From Deltaproteobacteria bacterium (GTDB lineage: Bacteria; Myxococcota; Myxococcia; Myxococcales; 40CM-4-68-19), in assembly GCA_025358085.1 (NCBI GenBank), contig JANYKT010000063.1:1-64000 (forward strand): a DNA stretch of 64,000 bases, in the 5' to 3' direction. Numbering within the stretch: position 1 is the stretch's first letter; each line of letters starts with the position of its first letter. The position numbers and the translations under genes were made by a program. The notes under the pieces are model-generated. The model saw only the letters and a list, made by a program, of their open reading frames with translations. It was not told the origin of the DNA and did no database searches. Below, in pieces: positions 17,545 to 25,894 of the stretch.

Positions 17545-19716
17545 CTAGTGCCTGGGGTCGGGCTCGAAATCCTCGATCTCTTCGACGTCCGCGTCGGAGA
17601 CCTCGTAGTTGTCCTCCTCGACCGGGTGCAGAGGCGGGGCGGCGGCAGCCTTCCCCGGCTCATCGCGCGATGCGTCCGGGCCCCGCGCGACCAGCGCCCA
17701 GTTAGGGTCTGTGACGTTGCCGCCGACCTCGCCCTCGGTGGCCAGGGTCCGCGCGGGCGCAGTTTGAACCGAGGTCTCTTTCCCGACCGCCGCCGGCAAC
17801 TGCGCCGCTGCTGCCGCCACCTGGTCCGGCGAGGTCTGGCCGCTCCCTGCAAGGTCGCCGAAGTAAGTGGCCTCCGCGGATCGGGCACTCGTCGCGCCCG
17901 CATCGCGTGCCTCGCCTGGCCCCGCGGCGTTGTTCGTTGATGCGTCGCTTGCGTGCGGAGGCCTGGGTTCGCATGTCGCTTCGGCCCGGTCCCTAACCGC
18001 CTCTTTTCCCGGCTCGGGCTTTGCGGCGCCCTGGGACGCCGAAATTGAACCGTCGCGCTCGTCAGCGATAGCGGCTCGCTCCGAGGCGGATTGGCTCTGC
18101 GGCGCAGTCATCCCAGCCGAGAGCGTGCTGATAAATTCCGGCGCGTCCGCAGCCATTGAGGCCCGAGAGGAGCCGGCCGGATCGGCAGACTTGCCGGTCT
18201 CCACGGTGCTGGCCGGGCGCGCGAGCTCGCCGTGGGAGAAGCTCGCGAGGCCGGACGGCGGCGCGGACTCTGCCTCTGGTGCGGGAGTCGAAATCAGCGC
18301 CGGTGCCGCCGGTGCCATCATCGGAGCCGTCGGGGCCATCGTTGCTGTCGGTTCGCTTGGTGCGGTCGGGGCCGTCGGGGCACTGTGCGGTGCCGCCGTG
18401 ACGTCGCTCTCGCCAGCGCCCGAGGTCGCAAGCACCTCCACTTCTTCGTCCGCCGTCTCCGCCACGCTGGCCAGCACCCGGGCGCGCACCAGCACCGAGC
18501 CGTCGTTGCGGCGCAGCCCGGGCGAAGCCACCGCCACGACCGACGATCCGCCGCTACCGCCTGTCACGAACTGCGCCAGATCCGGCTGCACGCTGCCGCC
18601 GACCTCAGGCTCGATCAACGCCCATCCGCACAGCGCCGCGGCCCGGCGCAGCCAGCCCGCGCGCTCCGCCGCGTCCGGCCCTCTCGCCGCGCGCACCAGC
18701 GCTTCTGCCTGGAGCTGCAGAGGGGTAGCCGGGTCGGGCGTGTCCACCCGCGCCGGGCCGTCTTCCAAGCGCGAAACCAGCTGCGCGGCAATGCCGAGAT
18801 CGGCGGCCTGGTAAAGGTCGATCTCCTCCGCTACACGCGCGAGACCCGCCATCCGCGCGGCCGCCGCCGCCGCCGTCAGCTGCATGCGCTGGGCCGTTCC
18901 GTCGTGCGGCGCACCCAGCAGCGTCTCCGCCTCCGCCGCCAGCGCCGCTGCCTTGTCGCAAATACGAGCGGCTCGCTCCGCGTGCTGCAGCTGCTCCGTC
19001 ACGCGCGCGCGCAGGTCACTCCGCAGGCCCTCGGCGAAAGCCTCGACAGCCGTCGTCCGCCGGGGAGCGCCCGGCGTTCGCGAAAGCTCCATGGTTGCCG
19101 GCGCGCCAGCGTGAGCCTCGATCATGGGTCCGGCCAGATCGGTGCGCGATTGCAGCATGCCGAGGCGCTCCTCGAGCTGCGACAGACGGTCGTCGGAGTT
19201 GTTCGCCGCCATGCGCGCAAAGCCGCTCTCCAACTCGGCCAGCCGCTTCTCGACCCCGGCCAGGCGGTCCGCGAGCGAGCCCTCCAAGGCTTTGGGGCGT
19301 GCGAGTGGTGGCGGCTCAGAAATCGGCGTGGGCCTGGCCTTGGGCGCGCGCTCCGGCAGCTGCTCCAGCACCTCGATCTTCCCCCGTCCGTTGGAGCTGA
19401 CCAGCAGAGTCGCGCCGTCCTGCCTGCGCTCGCGGACCGTGCGGATGAATGCGCGCGTCGCCTCCTGGACCCGCGCTGCGTCCTGCGGTGTCCCGCGCAA
19501 TGCGACGCGCACGATGTCGGCCATCAGCTGGTCGGCCCGATACGCGGTCGAGAGCTTGAGCGCATCGCGCTGCGCCTTGATTTTGACCTTGCGCGGCAGG
19601 CCGCTCGAGGCAAGCAGCGCAGCCCCGTCGAACTCCCTGGGCAGCTCGGCCTCGATCTCGAGGGGCACTTCGACCATGCGCGCATCCGGGCGCGCGACGA
19701 GCTTTACGCTGAACAC
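17545..19716 (-). CDS. Large hypothetical protein with disordered, acidic-ended C-terminus
   Basis: The 723-residue product has an ordered N-terminal half and a disordered C-terminal half. Residues 1-100 look beta/alpha (MFSVKLVARPDARMVEVPLE), and a predicted coiled coil follows near LADRLAGVEKRLAELES. A long Ala/Pro/Thr-rich stretch leads to an acidic tail, EEDNYEVSDADVEEIED. No signal peptide or membrane span is seen. The minus strand is preferred over a 533-residue plus-strand frame because that frame is Arg-rich shadow text with no plausible fold. The gene is convergent with the methyltransferase and divergent from the OPT transporter. I do not recognise the family. Confidence 0.65.
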   Translation of the reverse strand: MFSVKLVARPDARMVEVPLEIEAELPREFDGAALLASSGLPRKVKIKAQRDALKLSTAYRADQLMADIVRVALRGTPQDAARVQEATRAFIRTVRERRQDGATLLVSSNGRGKIEVLEQLPERAPKARPTPISEPPPLARPKALEGSLADRLAGVEKRLAELESGFARMAANNSDDRLSQLEERLGMLQSRTDLAGPMIEAHAGAPATMELSRTPGAPRRTTAVEAFAEGLRSDLRARVTEQLQHAERAARICDKAAALAAEAETLLGAPHDGTAQRMQLTAAAAAARMAGLARVAEEIDLYQAADLGIAAQLVSRLEDGPARVDTPDPATPLQLQAEALVRAARGPDAAERAGWLRRAAALCGWALIEPEVGGSVQPDLAQFVTGGSGGSSVVAVASPGLRRNDGSVLVRARVLASVAETADEEVEVLATSGAGESDVTAAPHSAPTAPTAPSEPTATMAPTAPMMAPAAPALISTPAPEAESAPPSGLASFSHGELARPASTVETGKSADPAGSSRASMAADAPEFISTLSAGMTAPQSQSASERAAIADERDGSISASQGAAKPEPGKEAVRDRAEATCEPRPPHASDASTNNAAGPGEARDAGATSARSAEATYFGDLAGSGQTSPDQVAAAAAQLPAAVGKETSVQTAPARTLATEGEVGGNVTDPNWALVARGPDASRDEPGKAAAAPPLHPVEEDNYEVSDADVEEIEDFEPDPRH

Positions 19717-19796
19717 GAGTCGATTGTAGCACTGCGTGATTTGTCCTGCCGGTCGTGCTACCTCTGCGCGCCTTCTCCGAGGGAGCCTCCGCCACG

Positions 19797-22064
19797 ATGT
19801 CTGCGCCCGCGCTCGAGCCGAAGCAGCCGTTGAACCCCGCCCTGGTCGATCGCGCGCCGCTGGTCGCCGCCGCTGGCGAGGATCCTCCTCACCAGCCGTT
19901 CATCCCGGCCGACGTCGATATCCCGGAGCTGACCGTGGTGCCGCTCATCGTCGGCGCCTTGCTCGGTATCCTCTTTGGTGCCTCGAGCATGTACCTCGTG
20001 CTCAAGGTGGGCCTGACCGTCAGCGCCTCCATTCCGGTAGCGGTGCTTTCGATCACGATCTTCCGCGGCTTCAGCAAGGTCTTCCGGGTGCGTCGCGCGA
20101 CCATCCTGGAGAACAACATCACGCAGACCACCGGCAGCGCGGGCGAGAGTATCGCCTTCGGCGTCGGCGTGACCATGCCGGCCCTGCTCATCCTCGGCTA
20201 CAACCTCGAGATCGGGCAGGTCATCCTGGTCTCCGTGCTGGGCGGCATCCTTGGAATCCTGATGATGATTCCGCTGCGGCGGGCGCTCATCGTCAAGGAG
20301 GCAAAGACCCTCATCTATCCCGAAGGGACCGCTTGCGCAGAGGTGCTCATCTCGGGCGAGAAGGGCGGCACCACCGCCAAGACCGTCTTTGCCGGCCTGG
20401 GCGTCGGCGGGGCATTCGCGCTCGCTTATAAAGGGTTCGGATTCTTCAAGGACATTCCGGAGCGTATCTTTGGCAAGTGGTACGACGGCGGAAATCTGTC
20501 GTTGGAAGTCGGCCCCGAGTTGCTCGGCGTGGGCTATATCATCGGCACCCGGATCGCGTTGATCATGGGCGCAGGCGGTATCCTCAGCGCCCTGGTCTTG
20601 ATGCCGGCCATCAAGCTCTTTGGCGGCACCAGCAGCTTGCCCATCTATCCGGGCACCGAACTGATCCGCGATATGTCCCCGGACGCTATCTGGCACCAAT
20701 ACATTCTCTATATCGGCGCGGGCGCGGTGGCCGCGGGCGGCATCATCTCCCTGTTCAAGTCATTGCCCACCATCATCGGCGGCGCGATGCGGGGCATGAA
20801 GAGCCTGCGCAGCGCCACCGGCGCATCAGGCCCATTGCGCACCGACAAGGATATCCCGCTCTGGGTGGTGGGCGTCGGCTCGGTGCTGCTGGTCATCACC
20901 TGCGCGCTGGTGCCGTCCTTCAAGATCAACGTGCTCGGGGCCGTGCTGATTCTCGTCCTCGGCTTCCTCTTCGTCACCGTCAGCTCGCGGCTCACCGGGG
21001 AGGTAGGCTCGTCGTCCAATCCCATCTCGGGAATGACGGTCGCGACGCTTCTCATCACCTCGCTGATCTTCCTCGCGCTCGGCTGGGTCTCGGCTCCCTA
21101 TAAAGTCGCCGCGCTCTCGATTGCAGCCATCGTCTGTATCGCCATCTCCAATGGCGGAACCACATCGCAGGATCTGAAGACCGGCTATCTCATCGGCGCT
21201 ACGCCTTCGCGGCAGCAGATCGCCATCCTGGTCGGATCGCTCTCGTCCGCGCTGGTGCTGGGTTTCGTCATCCTGAAGCTCAATGACGCCGGAACCATCT
21301 TTGCTTCGCGCAGCTTTCCGCAGACGCAGTTCACCCAGAGCGATTACACCGGCGCCCGCGAGCACCTGCGCGGCCCCGACAAGGATCGCGATTCCGGCGA
21401 ATACAACGTCATCTGGCTGAAAGACCCTCGCGGCAGTATCCCCGCCGGCAAATATCTGGTCGATGACGGCGGACATATCAAGTACCTGGAAGACCCGGGT
21501 ATCAACGGCAAGCTCGACCACCGCGACAATGGCGAGAAGGTGACCTCCAAGTTCTCGGCGCCCAAGCCGGTGCTGATGTCCTTCATCATTGAAGGCATCA
21601 TGACGCAGAAGCTCCCCTGGGGCCTGGTGCTGCTCGGGGTCTTCATCTCGATCGTGCTCGAGCTTTGTGGAATGTCGTCGTTGGCTTTCGCCGTGGGGGT
21701 CTATCTGCCACTCAGCACCTCGACGCCCATCATGGTGGGTGGCATGGTCCGCTACCTCACCGAGAAGACCTCTCGCAAGAAGGTAAGCAATGCCGAGGCT
21801 GAGAGCGGACCCGGCGTGCTCTTCTCTTCCGGATTGATCGCCGGCGCTTCGGTGGTTGGAACGCTGGTCGCCTTTCTTCAATTGTCCGAGCCGACGCGTA
21901 ACTTCCTGCGGGTCGCCAACATGACCGAGCGGATTCCAGACTTTGCGAACAGTGACCTGGTCTCGCTGCTGCTCTTTCTCGGACTCGGCGTGATCCTCTA
22001 TTTGGTCGCCAACGAATACCTGCTCAAGAGCGAGCCTGAACATGATCACGGTTCGTCTGGCTGA
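19797..22064 (+). CDS. OPT family oligopeptide transporter
   Basis: About 755 residues with roughly 14-16 hydrophobic segments. Family motifs are clear: [28 protein letters not shown] and [21 protein letters not shown] proteins move oligopeptides or metal chelates such as iron-siderophore analogues across the inner membrane with protons. The start is ATG 19797, behind a GAGGGAG at longer than usual spacing; an in-frame start 42 bases upstream is less likely. The 3' end overlaps the GNAT gene by 23 bases. Confidence 0.9.
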   Translation: MSAPALEPKQPLNPALVDRAPLVAAAGEDPPHQPFIPADVDIPELTVVPLIVGALLGILFGASSMYLVLKVGLTVSASIPVAVLSITIFRGFSKVFRVRRATILENNITQTTGSAGESIAFGVGVTMPALLILGYNLEIGQVILVSVLGGILGILMMIPLRRALIVKEAKTLIYPEGTACAEVLISGEKGGTTAKTVFAGLGVGGAFALAYKGFGFFKDIPERIFGKWYDGGNLSLEVGPELLGVGYIIGTRIALIMGAGGILSALVLMPAIKLFGGTSSLPIYPGTELIRDMSPDAIWHQYILYIGAGAVAAGGIISLFKSLPTIIGGAMRGMKSLRSATGASGPLRTDKDIPLWVVGVGSVLLVITCALVPSFKINVLGAVLILVLGFLFVTVSSRLTGEVGSSSNPISGMTVATLLITSLIFLALGWVSAPYKVAALSIAAIVCIAISNGGTTSQDLKTGYLIGATPSRQQIAILVGSLSSALVLGFVILKLNDAGTIFASRSFPQTQFTQSDYTGAREHLRGPDKDRDSGEYNVIWLKDPRGSIPAGKYLVDDGGHIKYLEDPGINGKLDHRDNGEKVTSKFSAPKPVLMSFIIEGIMTQKLPWGLVLLGVFISIVLELCGMSSLAFAVGVYLPLSTSTPIMVGGMVRYLTEKTSRKKVSNAEAESGPGVLFSSGLIAGASVVGTLVAFLQLSEPTRNFLRVANMTERIPDFANSDLVSLLLFLGLGVILYLVANEYLLKSEPEHDHGSSG

Positions 22065-22494
22065 GACCGCTGCCGAGATTGCGACTTGTCTGCGCCTGCG
22101 CTGGACGGTCTTCGTGGAAGAGCAGGGCGTGCGGCCCTCGGACGAAATCGACGCGTACGATGGGAGCCTGCGGAGCGACGCGGTGCATGTGCTGGCGCTT
22201 CTCAATGGCATTCCGGCCGGCGCGGCGCGGATGATTCTAATTGAGCAGGACGGCGAGCCCGGCGTCGCCAAGCTGCAGCGAATGGCTGTGGTGGCCGAGG
22301 CGCGCCAACGGGGCCTCGGCCGCGCGCTCTTGACCTTCCTGGAGGGGGAGGCGCGGCGGCGCGGAGCGCGCGCTCTCACGCTGGGAGCGCAGACGCACGC
22401 TCGCGGTTTCTACGAGAAGCAGGGATACCAGGCGCACGGTGGCGAATTCGACGACGCCGGGATCCCGCACCTCCGCATGGACAAGCTTGCCTGA
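22042..22494 (+). CDS. GNAT family N-acetyltransferase
   Basis: A 150-residue acetyltransferase. The acetyl-CoA binding segment KLQRMAVVAEARQRGLGRALL carries the RxxGxG/A motif, and the C-terminal RGFYEKQGYQAHG is typical of ElaA-like members. The substrate amine is unknown. It starts 23 bases inside the end of the OPT gene, in a different frame, so the two are translationally coupled; chemical modification of an imported peptide is one idea but is inference. Confidence 0.88.
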   Translation: MITVRLAETAAEIATCLRLRWTVFVEEQGVRPSDEIDAYDGSLRSDAVHVLALLNGIPAGAARMILIEQDGEPGVAKLQRMAVVAEARQRGLGRALLTFLEGEARRRGARALTLGAQTHARGFYEKQGYQAHGGEFDDAGIPHLRMDKLA

Positions 22495-22558
22495 GGAAGG
22501 CAATCGCGTCGCGCTCGTTTAGCTTGACAGGGCAACTGGCCACGAGAAAGGTAACAAC

Positions 22559-22963
22559 ATGTTGAAGAAAGCAATACTGACAGTGGCAATGGGGCTGTCG
22601 CTCGTAACCTGCAAGGCGTTTGCCGGTGCGAGCGACGATAAGTTCGGTAGCCTGACCGTCGACCAGGTCTCGGACCTGATCGCGGCAAAAGGCGCCGACA
22701 TCTTCGACAACAATGACCGCGACGACTGGGCCAGGGAACACGTACCGGGCGCAAAGTGGGTCAAGTTCAATGGGGTCACCGCGAAGGATCTGCCGCAGGA
22801 CAAAAGCCGGCAGCTGGTCTTCTATTGCGCCAACACCCATTGACACGCCTGCCATGAGGCCGCCCGTGAGGCGGTCAAGCTGGGCTATGGCAAGGTCTTC
22901 ATCATGCCGGAGGGAATCGCCGGCTGGAAGAAGGCAAAGAAACCGGTCGAAAAGGGCAGCTGA
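22559..22963 (+). CDS. Rhodanese-domain selenoprotein candidate (in-frame TGA at 22841 read as Sec95)
   Basis: ATG 22559 opens a frame that meets TGA at 22841-22843 and then continues in the same frame to a TGA at 22961. The full product is 134 residues. Residues 1-22 are a signal peptide, followed by a rhodanese fold: DIFDNNDRDDWAREHVPGAK, the active-site strand LVFYC (Cys90), and the C-terminal end GIAGWKKAKKPVEKG. The recoded residue gives C-ANTH-U-HAC-HEAA, that is C-x4-U-x2-C, where exported rhodaneses of this type usually carry Cys. A hairpin at 22858-22876 fits a bacterial SECIS. Without Sec decoding the product would stop 5 residues past Cys90 and lose the last third of the domain. 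A pseudogene is the alternative. Confidence 0.72.
22858..22876 (+). promoter_or_regulatory. Bacterial SECIS-like stem-loop downstream of the in-frame TGA
   Basis: GGCCGCC pairs with GGCGGTC (seven pairs, one G-U) around the loop CGTGA. The loop begins 22 bases after the TGA at 22841-22843, and its second base is G. The published bacterial SECIS model asks for a short apical loop about 16-37 bases after the UGA with a G in the first two loop positions, so both conditions are met. Confidence 0.6.
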
Positions 22964-22985
22964 CGAACCCGGGGTCATCAACCGT

Positions 22986-23007
22986 TTGGTCAAGCCGGTT
23001 GGTCAAG
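22986..23007. repeat. 13-base tandem repeat fragment
   Basis: TTGGTCAAG occurs twice, 13 bases apart (22986-22994 and 22999-23007), between the convergent selenoprotein and secreted-protein genes. The flanking AACCG/CGGTT could also form a weak 5-bp hairpin. No function is evident. Confidence 0.4.
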
Positions 23008-23010
23008 TCC

Positions 23011-23853
23011 CTACGGAGTAGCAAAGGCGCGGTCGGTGCGGTTGACCGCGTTTTTTACTTTCAGGCCCCGGCGGTTGAGAAGATCGACCGTGATCTTGTG
23101 TGCGCCGCCGCGGGCCCGCTTCAGCAGCAGGGGCTTCCACTCAGTGGTGAGCGGGAGCTCGCGGCGGTCCAGGACCACGCGCACCTTGTCGCCGCGGCGC
23201 AAAAGCCTTGCTCCCGACAAATAGAAGTCAAGCACCGGAGCGCGCTGCGGCTCGGCCTGCACCGCAGAATCAGCTTCATGCTCAATCGGCTCAATCGATA
23301 GATCCTGCGCGTCCTTTCCGGCCTCGCCGATGGGGAGCACATAGGTCAGAATTGGCTTTTTCGGGTCGGGCCAGGCCACGAACTCGGCGGCTCTACCGGC
23401 CTTGCCCTCCAGCCGCGGGCCCAGCCAGAAACGCGCGAGCGCAAAGGCGTGCGGCGCCTTGACCACCTCGTGCCAGGGGCGGCAGAGCACCACGCGCAGC
23501 GCGTGCGGACCTTTGCGCAGGCCACTCAAAACCAGCGGCGCTGCGAGATCGATTTCAAGTGCGGGCTCGTTATCCACGATTAGATGCGCGTGCGGCACCG
23601 GCCCTCCGGGAGCGAGGGGGCCGAGCGCGTAACCATCGATCCGCAGCTGCACTTTCAATTCGGTGCCTTCGAGCAGCGCCAGATCAGCAGGCGCAACGAT
23701 GGCCACGACCACCTTGCTGAAGGCCTTGGCGTCGCCTTTCAGACGCAAGTCGTCCTCGGGCCGCTCCGTCTTGGGGTACTGCACATGACGCGTGCGCCGC
23801 CGGGCTTCGGCGGGAGCGGCGAGCAGCAAGAAGGCGAGCAGGATCCGTTTCAA
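23011..23853 (-). CDS. Secreted protein of unknown function
   Basis: About 280 residues from TTG 23853, chosen because it places a signal peptide (LKRILLAFLLLAAPAEA) at the N-terminus; a longer in-frame extension reads into the upstream gap. The mature region has beta-rich segments, VPHAHLIVDNEPALEIDL, then GPHALRVVLCRPWHEVVK, a pattern like domains that handle a ligand through a HAH site. The C-terminal part contains RRGDKVRVVLDRRELPL. I do not recognise the family. It is the last gene of the minus-strand run that begins with the kinase at 28485. Confidence 0.65.
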   Translation of the reverse strand: MKRILLAFLLLAAPAEARRRTRHVQYPKTERPEDDLRLKGDAKAFSKVVVAIVAPADLALLEGTELKVQLRIDGYALGPLAPGGPVPHAHLIVDNEPALEIDLAAPLVLSGLRKGPHALRVVLCRPWHEVVKAPHAFALARFWLGPRLEGKAGRAAEFVAWPDPKKPILTYVLPIGEAGKDAQDLSIEPIEHEADSAVQAEPQRAPVLDFYLSGARLLRRGDKVRVVLDRRELPLTTEWKPLLLKRARGGAHKITVDLLNRRGLKVKNAVNRTDRAFATP

Positions 23854-23964
23854 AGCGCGTGGTCTATACCATCGTGAGGTAGCTTTATTTGCTCGCCAGG
23901 CGAGACCAGGTGCGCGCCGGGCAGCAGGGCGCCGCCCGCCGTGATGGGTCATTTGTCGTCGTTA

Positions 23965-24465
23965 TCATCTGATCTTTCCCGCGTCGTGCCGGGCTTTGCG
24001 GGCGCGCGCGCGGGCGAGGCGGCCGCTGCGGCGCTCGAGCGCGTCGGCATTGCGTCGGCGGTCCTCGTCAGTCTCGAGCACCAGCGGAGGGACCTGGACG
24101 GCGAGGCCGTGCTCGTCCTGCGCGACGAAGGTCAGGTACGCGGTGCAGGCGTGGACGCGCTCGCCGCTGAGCGGATTCTCGCTCTCGACGCGGACGCCGG
24201 CCTCCATTGAAGTCTTGAAGGCCGCGTTCACCTGCGCGCGCAACTCGACGATCATTCCCACCTTGATTGGCTTGACGAAGTGCAGGTCGTCCATTGAAGC
24301 CGTCACCACGCGCGAGCGGCAGTGGCGCTGGCAGGCGATCGCGCCCGCGATGTCGATCCACTGGGCGATCTTGCCGCCGAAAGCAGTGCCGAGCGAATTT
24401 GCGTCGATGGGCAAAACCGTCTCGGTCATCAACACGCGCGAGTGCCGCGGGCTCTTGTCGCTCAT
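23965..24465 (-). CDS. Acyl-CoA thioesterase, hotdog fold (YciA-like)
   Basis: The 166-residue product has the hotdog-thioesterase core NSLGTAFGGKIAQWIDIAGAIA, in which the N-terminal helix carries the catalytic acidic residue, and the strand VVTASMDDLHFVKPI. It hydrolyses acyl-CoA to free acid and CoA in the cytoplasm. The C-terminal 25 residues are an Arg/Ala-rich tail beyond the usual domain. The start ATG 24465 has GAGGTGACGAG upstream and overlaps the stop of the metallophosphoesterase gene (ATGA), so the two are coupled. Confidence 0.9.
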   Translation of the reverse strand: MSDKSPRHSRVLMTETVLPIDANSLGTAFGGKIAQWIDIAGAIACQRHCRSRVVTASMDDLHFVKPIKVGMIVELRAQVNAAFKTSMEAGVRVESENPLSGERVHACTAYLTFVAQDEHGLAVQVPPLVLETDEDRRRNADALERRSGRLARARARKARHDAGKIR

Positions 24466-25571
24466 CTCGTCACCTCGAAGCGCTGCAGGATGCGGGACTT
24501 GCCCGAGACGTCGGCGAGCTGCGCTTCCAGCGTCTTCGGCTGCAGGTCGATCCGCAGCACCGGCATGGTCGCGTCGAGCGGTCCAGCGGCGTCGGACGCG
24601 CGCGCGCTCCAGGTGCCGAGGTTGACATAGAGCCGCTGCACGCCGGGCCGCCCGTCGTGCACCGCCCAGTCGATCACATGCGTGTGGCCGAGCACGAAGA
24701 TGTCCGGCGGCGGCGGCTTCCCCGGAATCGCTTTCGAACCTTCCAGCGCCTGCAGCGCGGTGTGCCCGGAGCGCTCCCAGAGATCGTCGTCCGCCTTGAG
24801 CCGGCTGCGAATGATGCCCGGCGTGGCCAGCCAGGCGGCGGCGCGCGAAAGGTATCCATTTTCGACCAGCAGCTCGAGAAAGGCATCGACGAACTTCTCG
24901 AAAGTCCCGGGCTGCAGCCAGCGCTCGAGCACCGGCACTACACGCTCCTCGGGCCGCAGCGCCACGATGCGGCCGGGGTCAATCGAGACATTGCTGCGCG
25001 GCGCGAGATGGTGCAGCAGCGGCACCACCGCATGATGGAGCACCGCGGTCATGACTTCTCCGCCGCCGCCGGCCGTTGCGTTGGAAGGATCCCAGGCGTG
25101 GCCGTGCTGCAGCACCACGATCTTCTCGGCGAGGCGGCGCACCGCGGTGGCTTCGACGGCGACGCGCGACAGCCCGGCCGCATCCAGCGCTGCGCGGCCC
25201 CCGGTCTCGCCCAGGTGGCGATCGTGATTGCCCGGCACCAACGTGACCCGCGCGTCGTTGGCGAGGGACTCGAGCGCATCGAGCGCGACGTGGTTGTGGT
25301 CGCGGATGCCCGCCATGATCTGTTCGAGCGTGCGCGCGGGCTTGTCGTCCACCGGCACGCCCATCTCCTTGCCGAAGGTGGACAGGCCGCGCGGAGGCGG
25401 GATTGCGGCGGTGATATCGAAGACGTCGCCAAGCAACACGAGCTCGCTGTCGGGTGTGCGGGCCACATGCGCGCAGAGATCGGCGAAGCGCATGCCCTGA
25501 TCGCTGTCGCGAAACATCGAAGCGACGAGATTCTCACCGAGGTGCAGATCGCTGACGACGAACAGGGACAC
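24462..25571 (-). CDS. Calcineurin-like metallophosphoesterase
   Basis: A 369-residue protein with the ordered metal-binding motifs of the superfamily: SDLHLG, LLGDVFD, VPGNHDRH, QHGHAWD and LGHTHVIDW. These bind two divalent metals for phosphodiester or phosphomonoester hydrolysis. It is longer than minimal members because of an insertion of about 100 residues between QHGH and GHTH. The start is GTG 25571. It lies 9 bases after the alkyltransferase-like gene and overlaps the thioesterase gene. Substrate is unknown; nucleotide, lipid or UDP-sugar pyrophosphatase roles occur in the family. Confidence 0.9.
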   Translation of the reverse strand: MSLFVVSDLHLGENLVASMFRDSDQGMRFADLCAHVARTPDSELVLLGDVFDITAAIPPPRGLSTFGKEMGVPVDDKPARTLEQIMAGIRDHNHVALDALESLANDARVTLVPGNHDRHLGETGGRAALDAAGLSRVAVEATAVRRLAEKIVVLQHGHAWDPSNATAGGGGEVMTAVLHHAVVPLLHHLAPRSNVSIDPGRIVALRPEERVVPVLERWLQPGTFEKFVDAFLELLVENGYLSRAAAWLATPGIIRSRLKADDDLWERSGHTALQALEGSKAIPGKPPPPDIFVLGHTHVIDWAVHDGRPGVQRLYVNLGTWSARASDAAGPLDATMPVLRIDLQPKTLEAQLADVSGKSRILQRFEVTR

Positions 25572-25580
25572 CAGAGCAGT

Positions 25581-25892
25581 CTACTGCAGGCGGCGCGGCT
25601 TGTTTGGCCAACCTTCTTGCCGCAGCAGCTGCTCCTGCTCGAAGGCCACGGCCGGCGCGAGCTTGCCGCCCTTGCGGCAGACGCGCCACCAGGGGACGTC
25701 GTCGAGGCTGTGCAGCGCCTGCACCACCGCGCGCGCGCCCTGCGGCTTGCCGGCCCGCAGCGCGATCTCGCCATAGGACAGCGTGGTGCCTCGCGGAATG
25801 CTGAGCACGATGCGCCTGACTTTGCGTGCGAAAGCGCTCGGCTGCGCCTTCAGCGTGCGGCGTGCGGGCTTGCCTGGGCAGGGCGGGGCCAT
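25581..25892 (-). CDS. Alkyltransferase-like (ATL) DNA repair protein
   Basis: The 103-residue product matches the C-terminal DNA-binding domain of O6-alkylguanine-DNA methyltransferase: VRRIVLSIPRGTTLSYGEIA, then GARAVVQALHS. The reactive PCHRV is replaced by PWWRV, so the acceptor Cys is lost. Such ATL proteins bind O6-alkylguanine and hand it to nucleotide-excision repair rather than repairing it directly. The ATG at 25892 is chosen, with GGAAGG further upstream. It begins only 2 bases after the stop of the kinase frame. Confidence 0.9.
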   Translation of the reverse strand: MAPPCPGKPARRTLKAQPSAFARKVRRIVLSIPRGTTLSYGEIALRAGKPQGARAVVQALHSLDDVPWWRVCRKGGKLAPAVAFEQEQLLRQEGWPNKPRRLQ

Positions 25893-25894
25893 CG

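Noticed and set aside
18232-19833. 533-residue plus-strand open frame
   Set aside because: Arg-rich shadow of the minus-strand 723-residue gene; no ribosome site and no plausible fold.
20826-22379. 517-residue minus-strand open frame
   Set aside because: Antisense to the OPT transporter and GNAT genes, which have complete family motifs.
22841-22843. Reading the rhodanese TGA as a real stop (94-residue protein)
   Set aside because: It would remove the second half of the active-site region and the conserved C-terminal end, which continues perfectly in frame.
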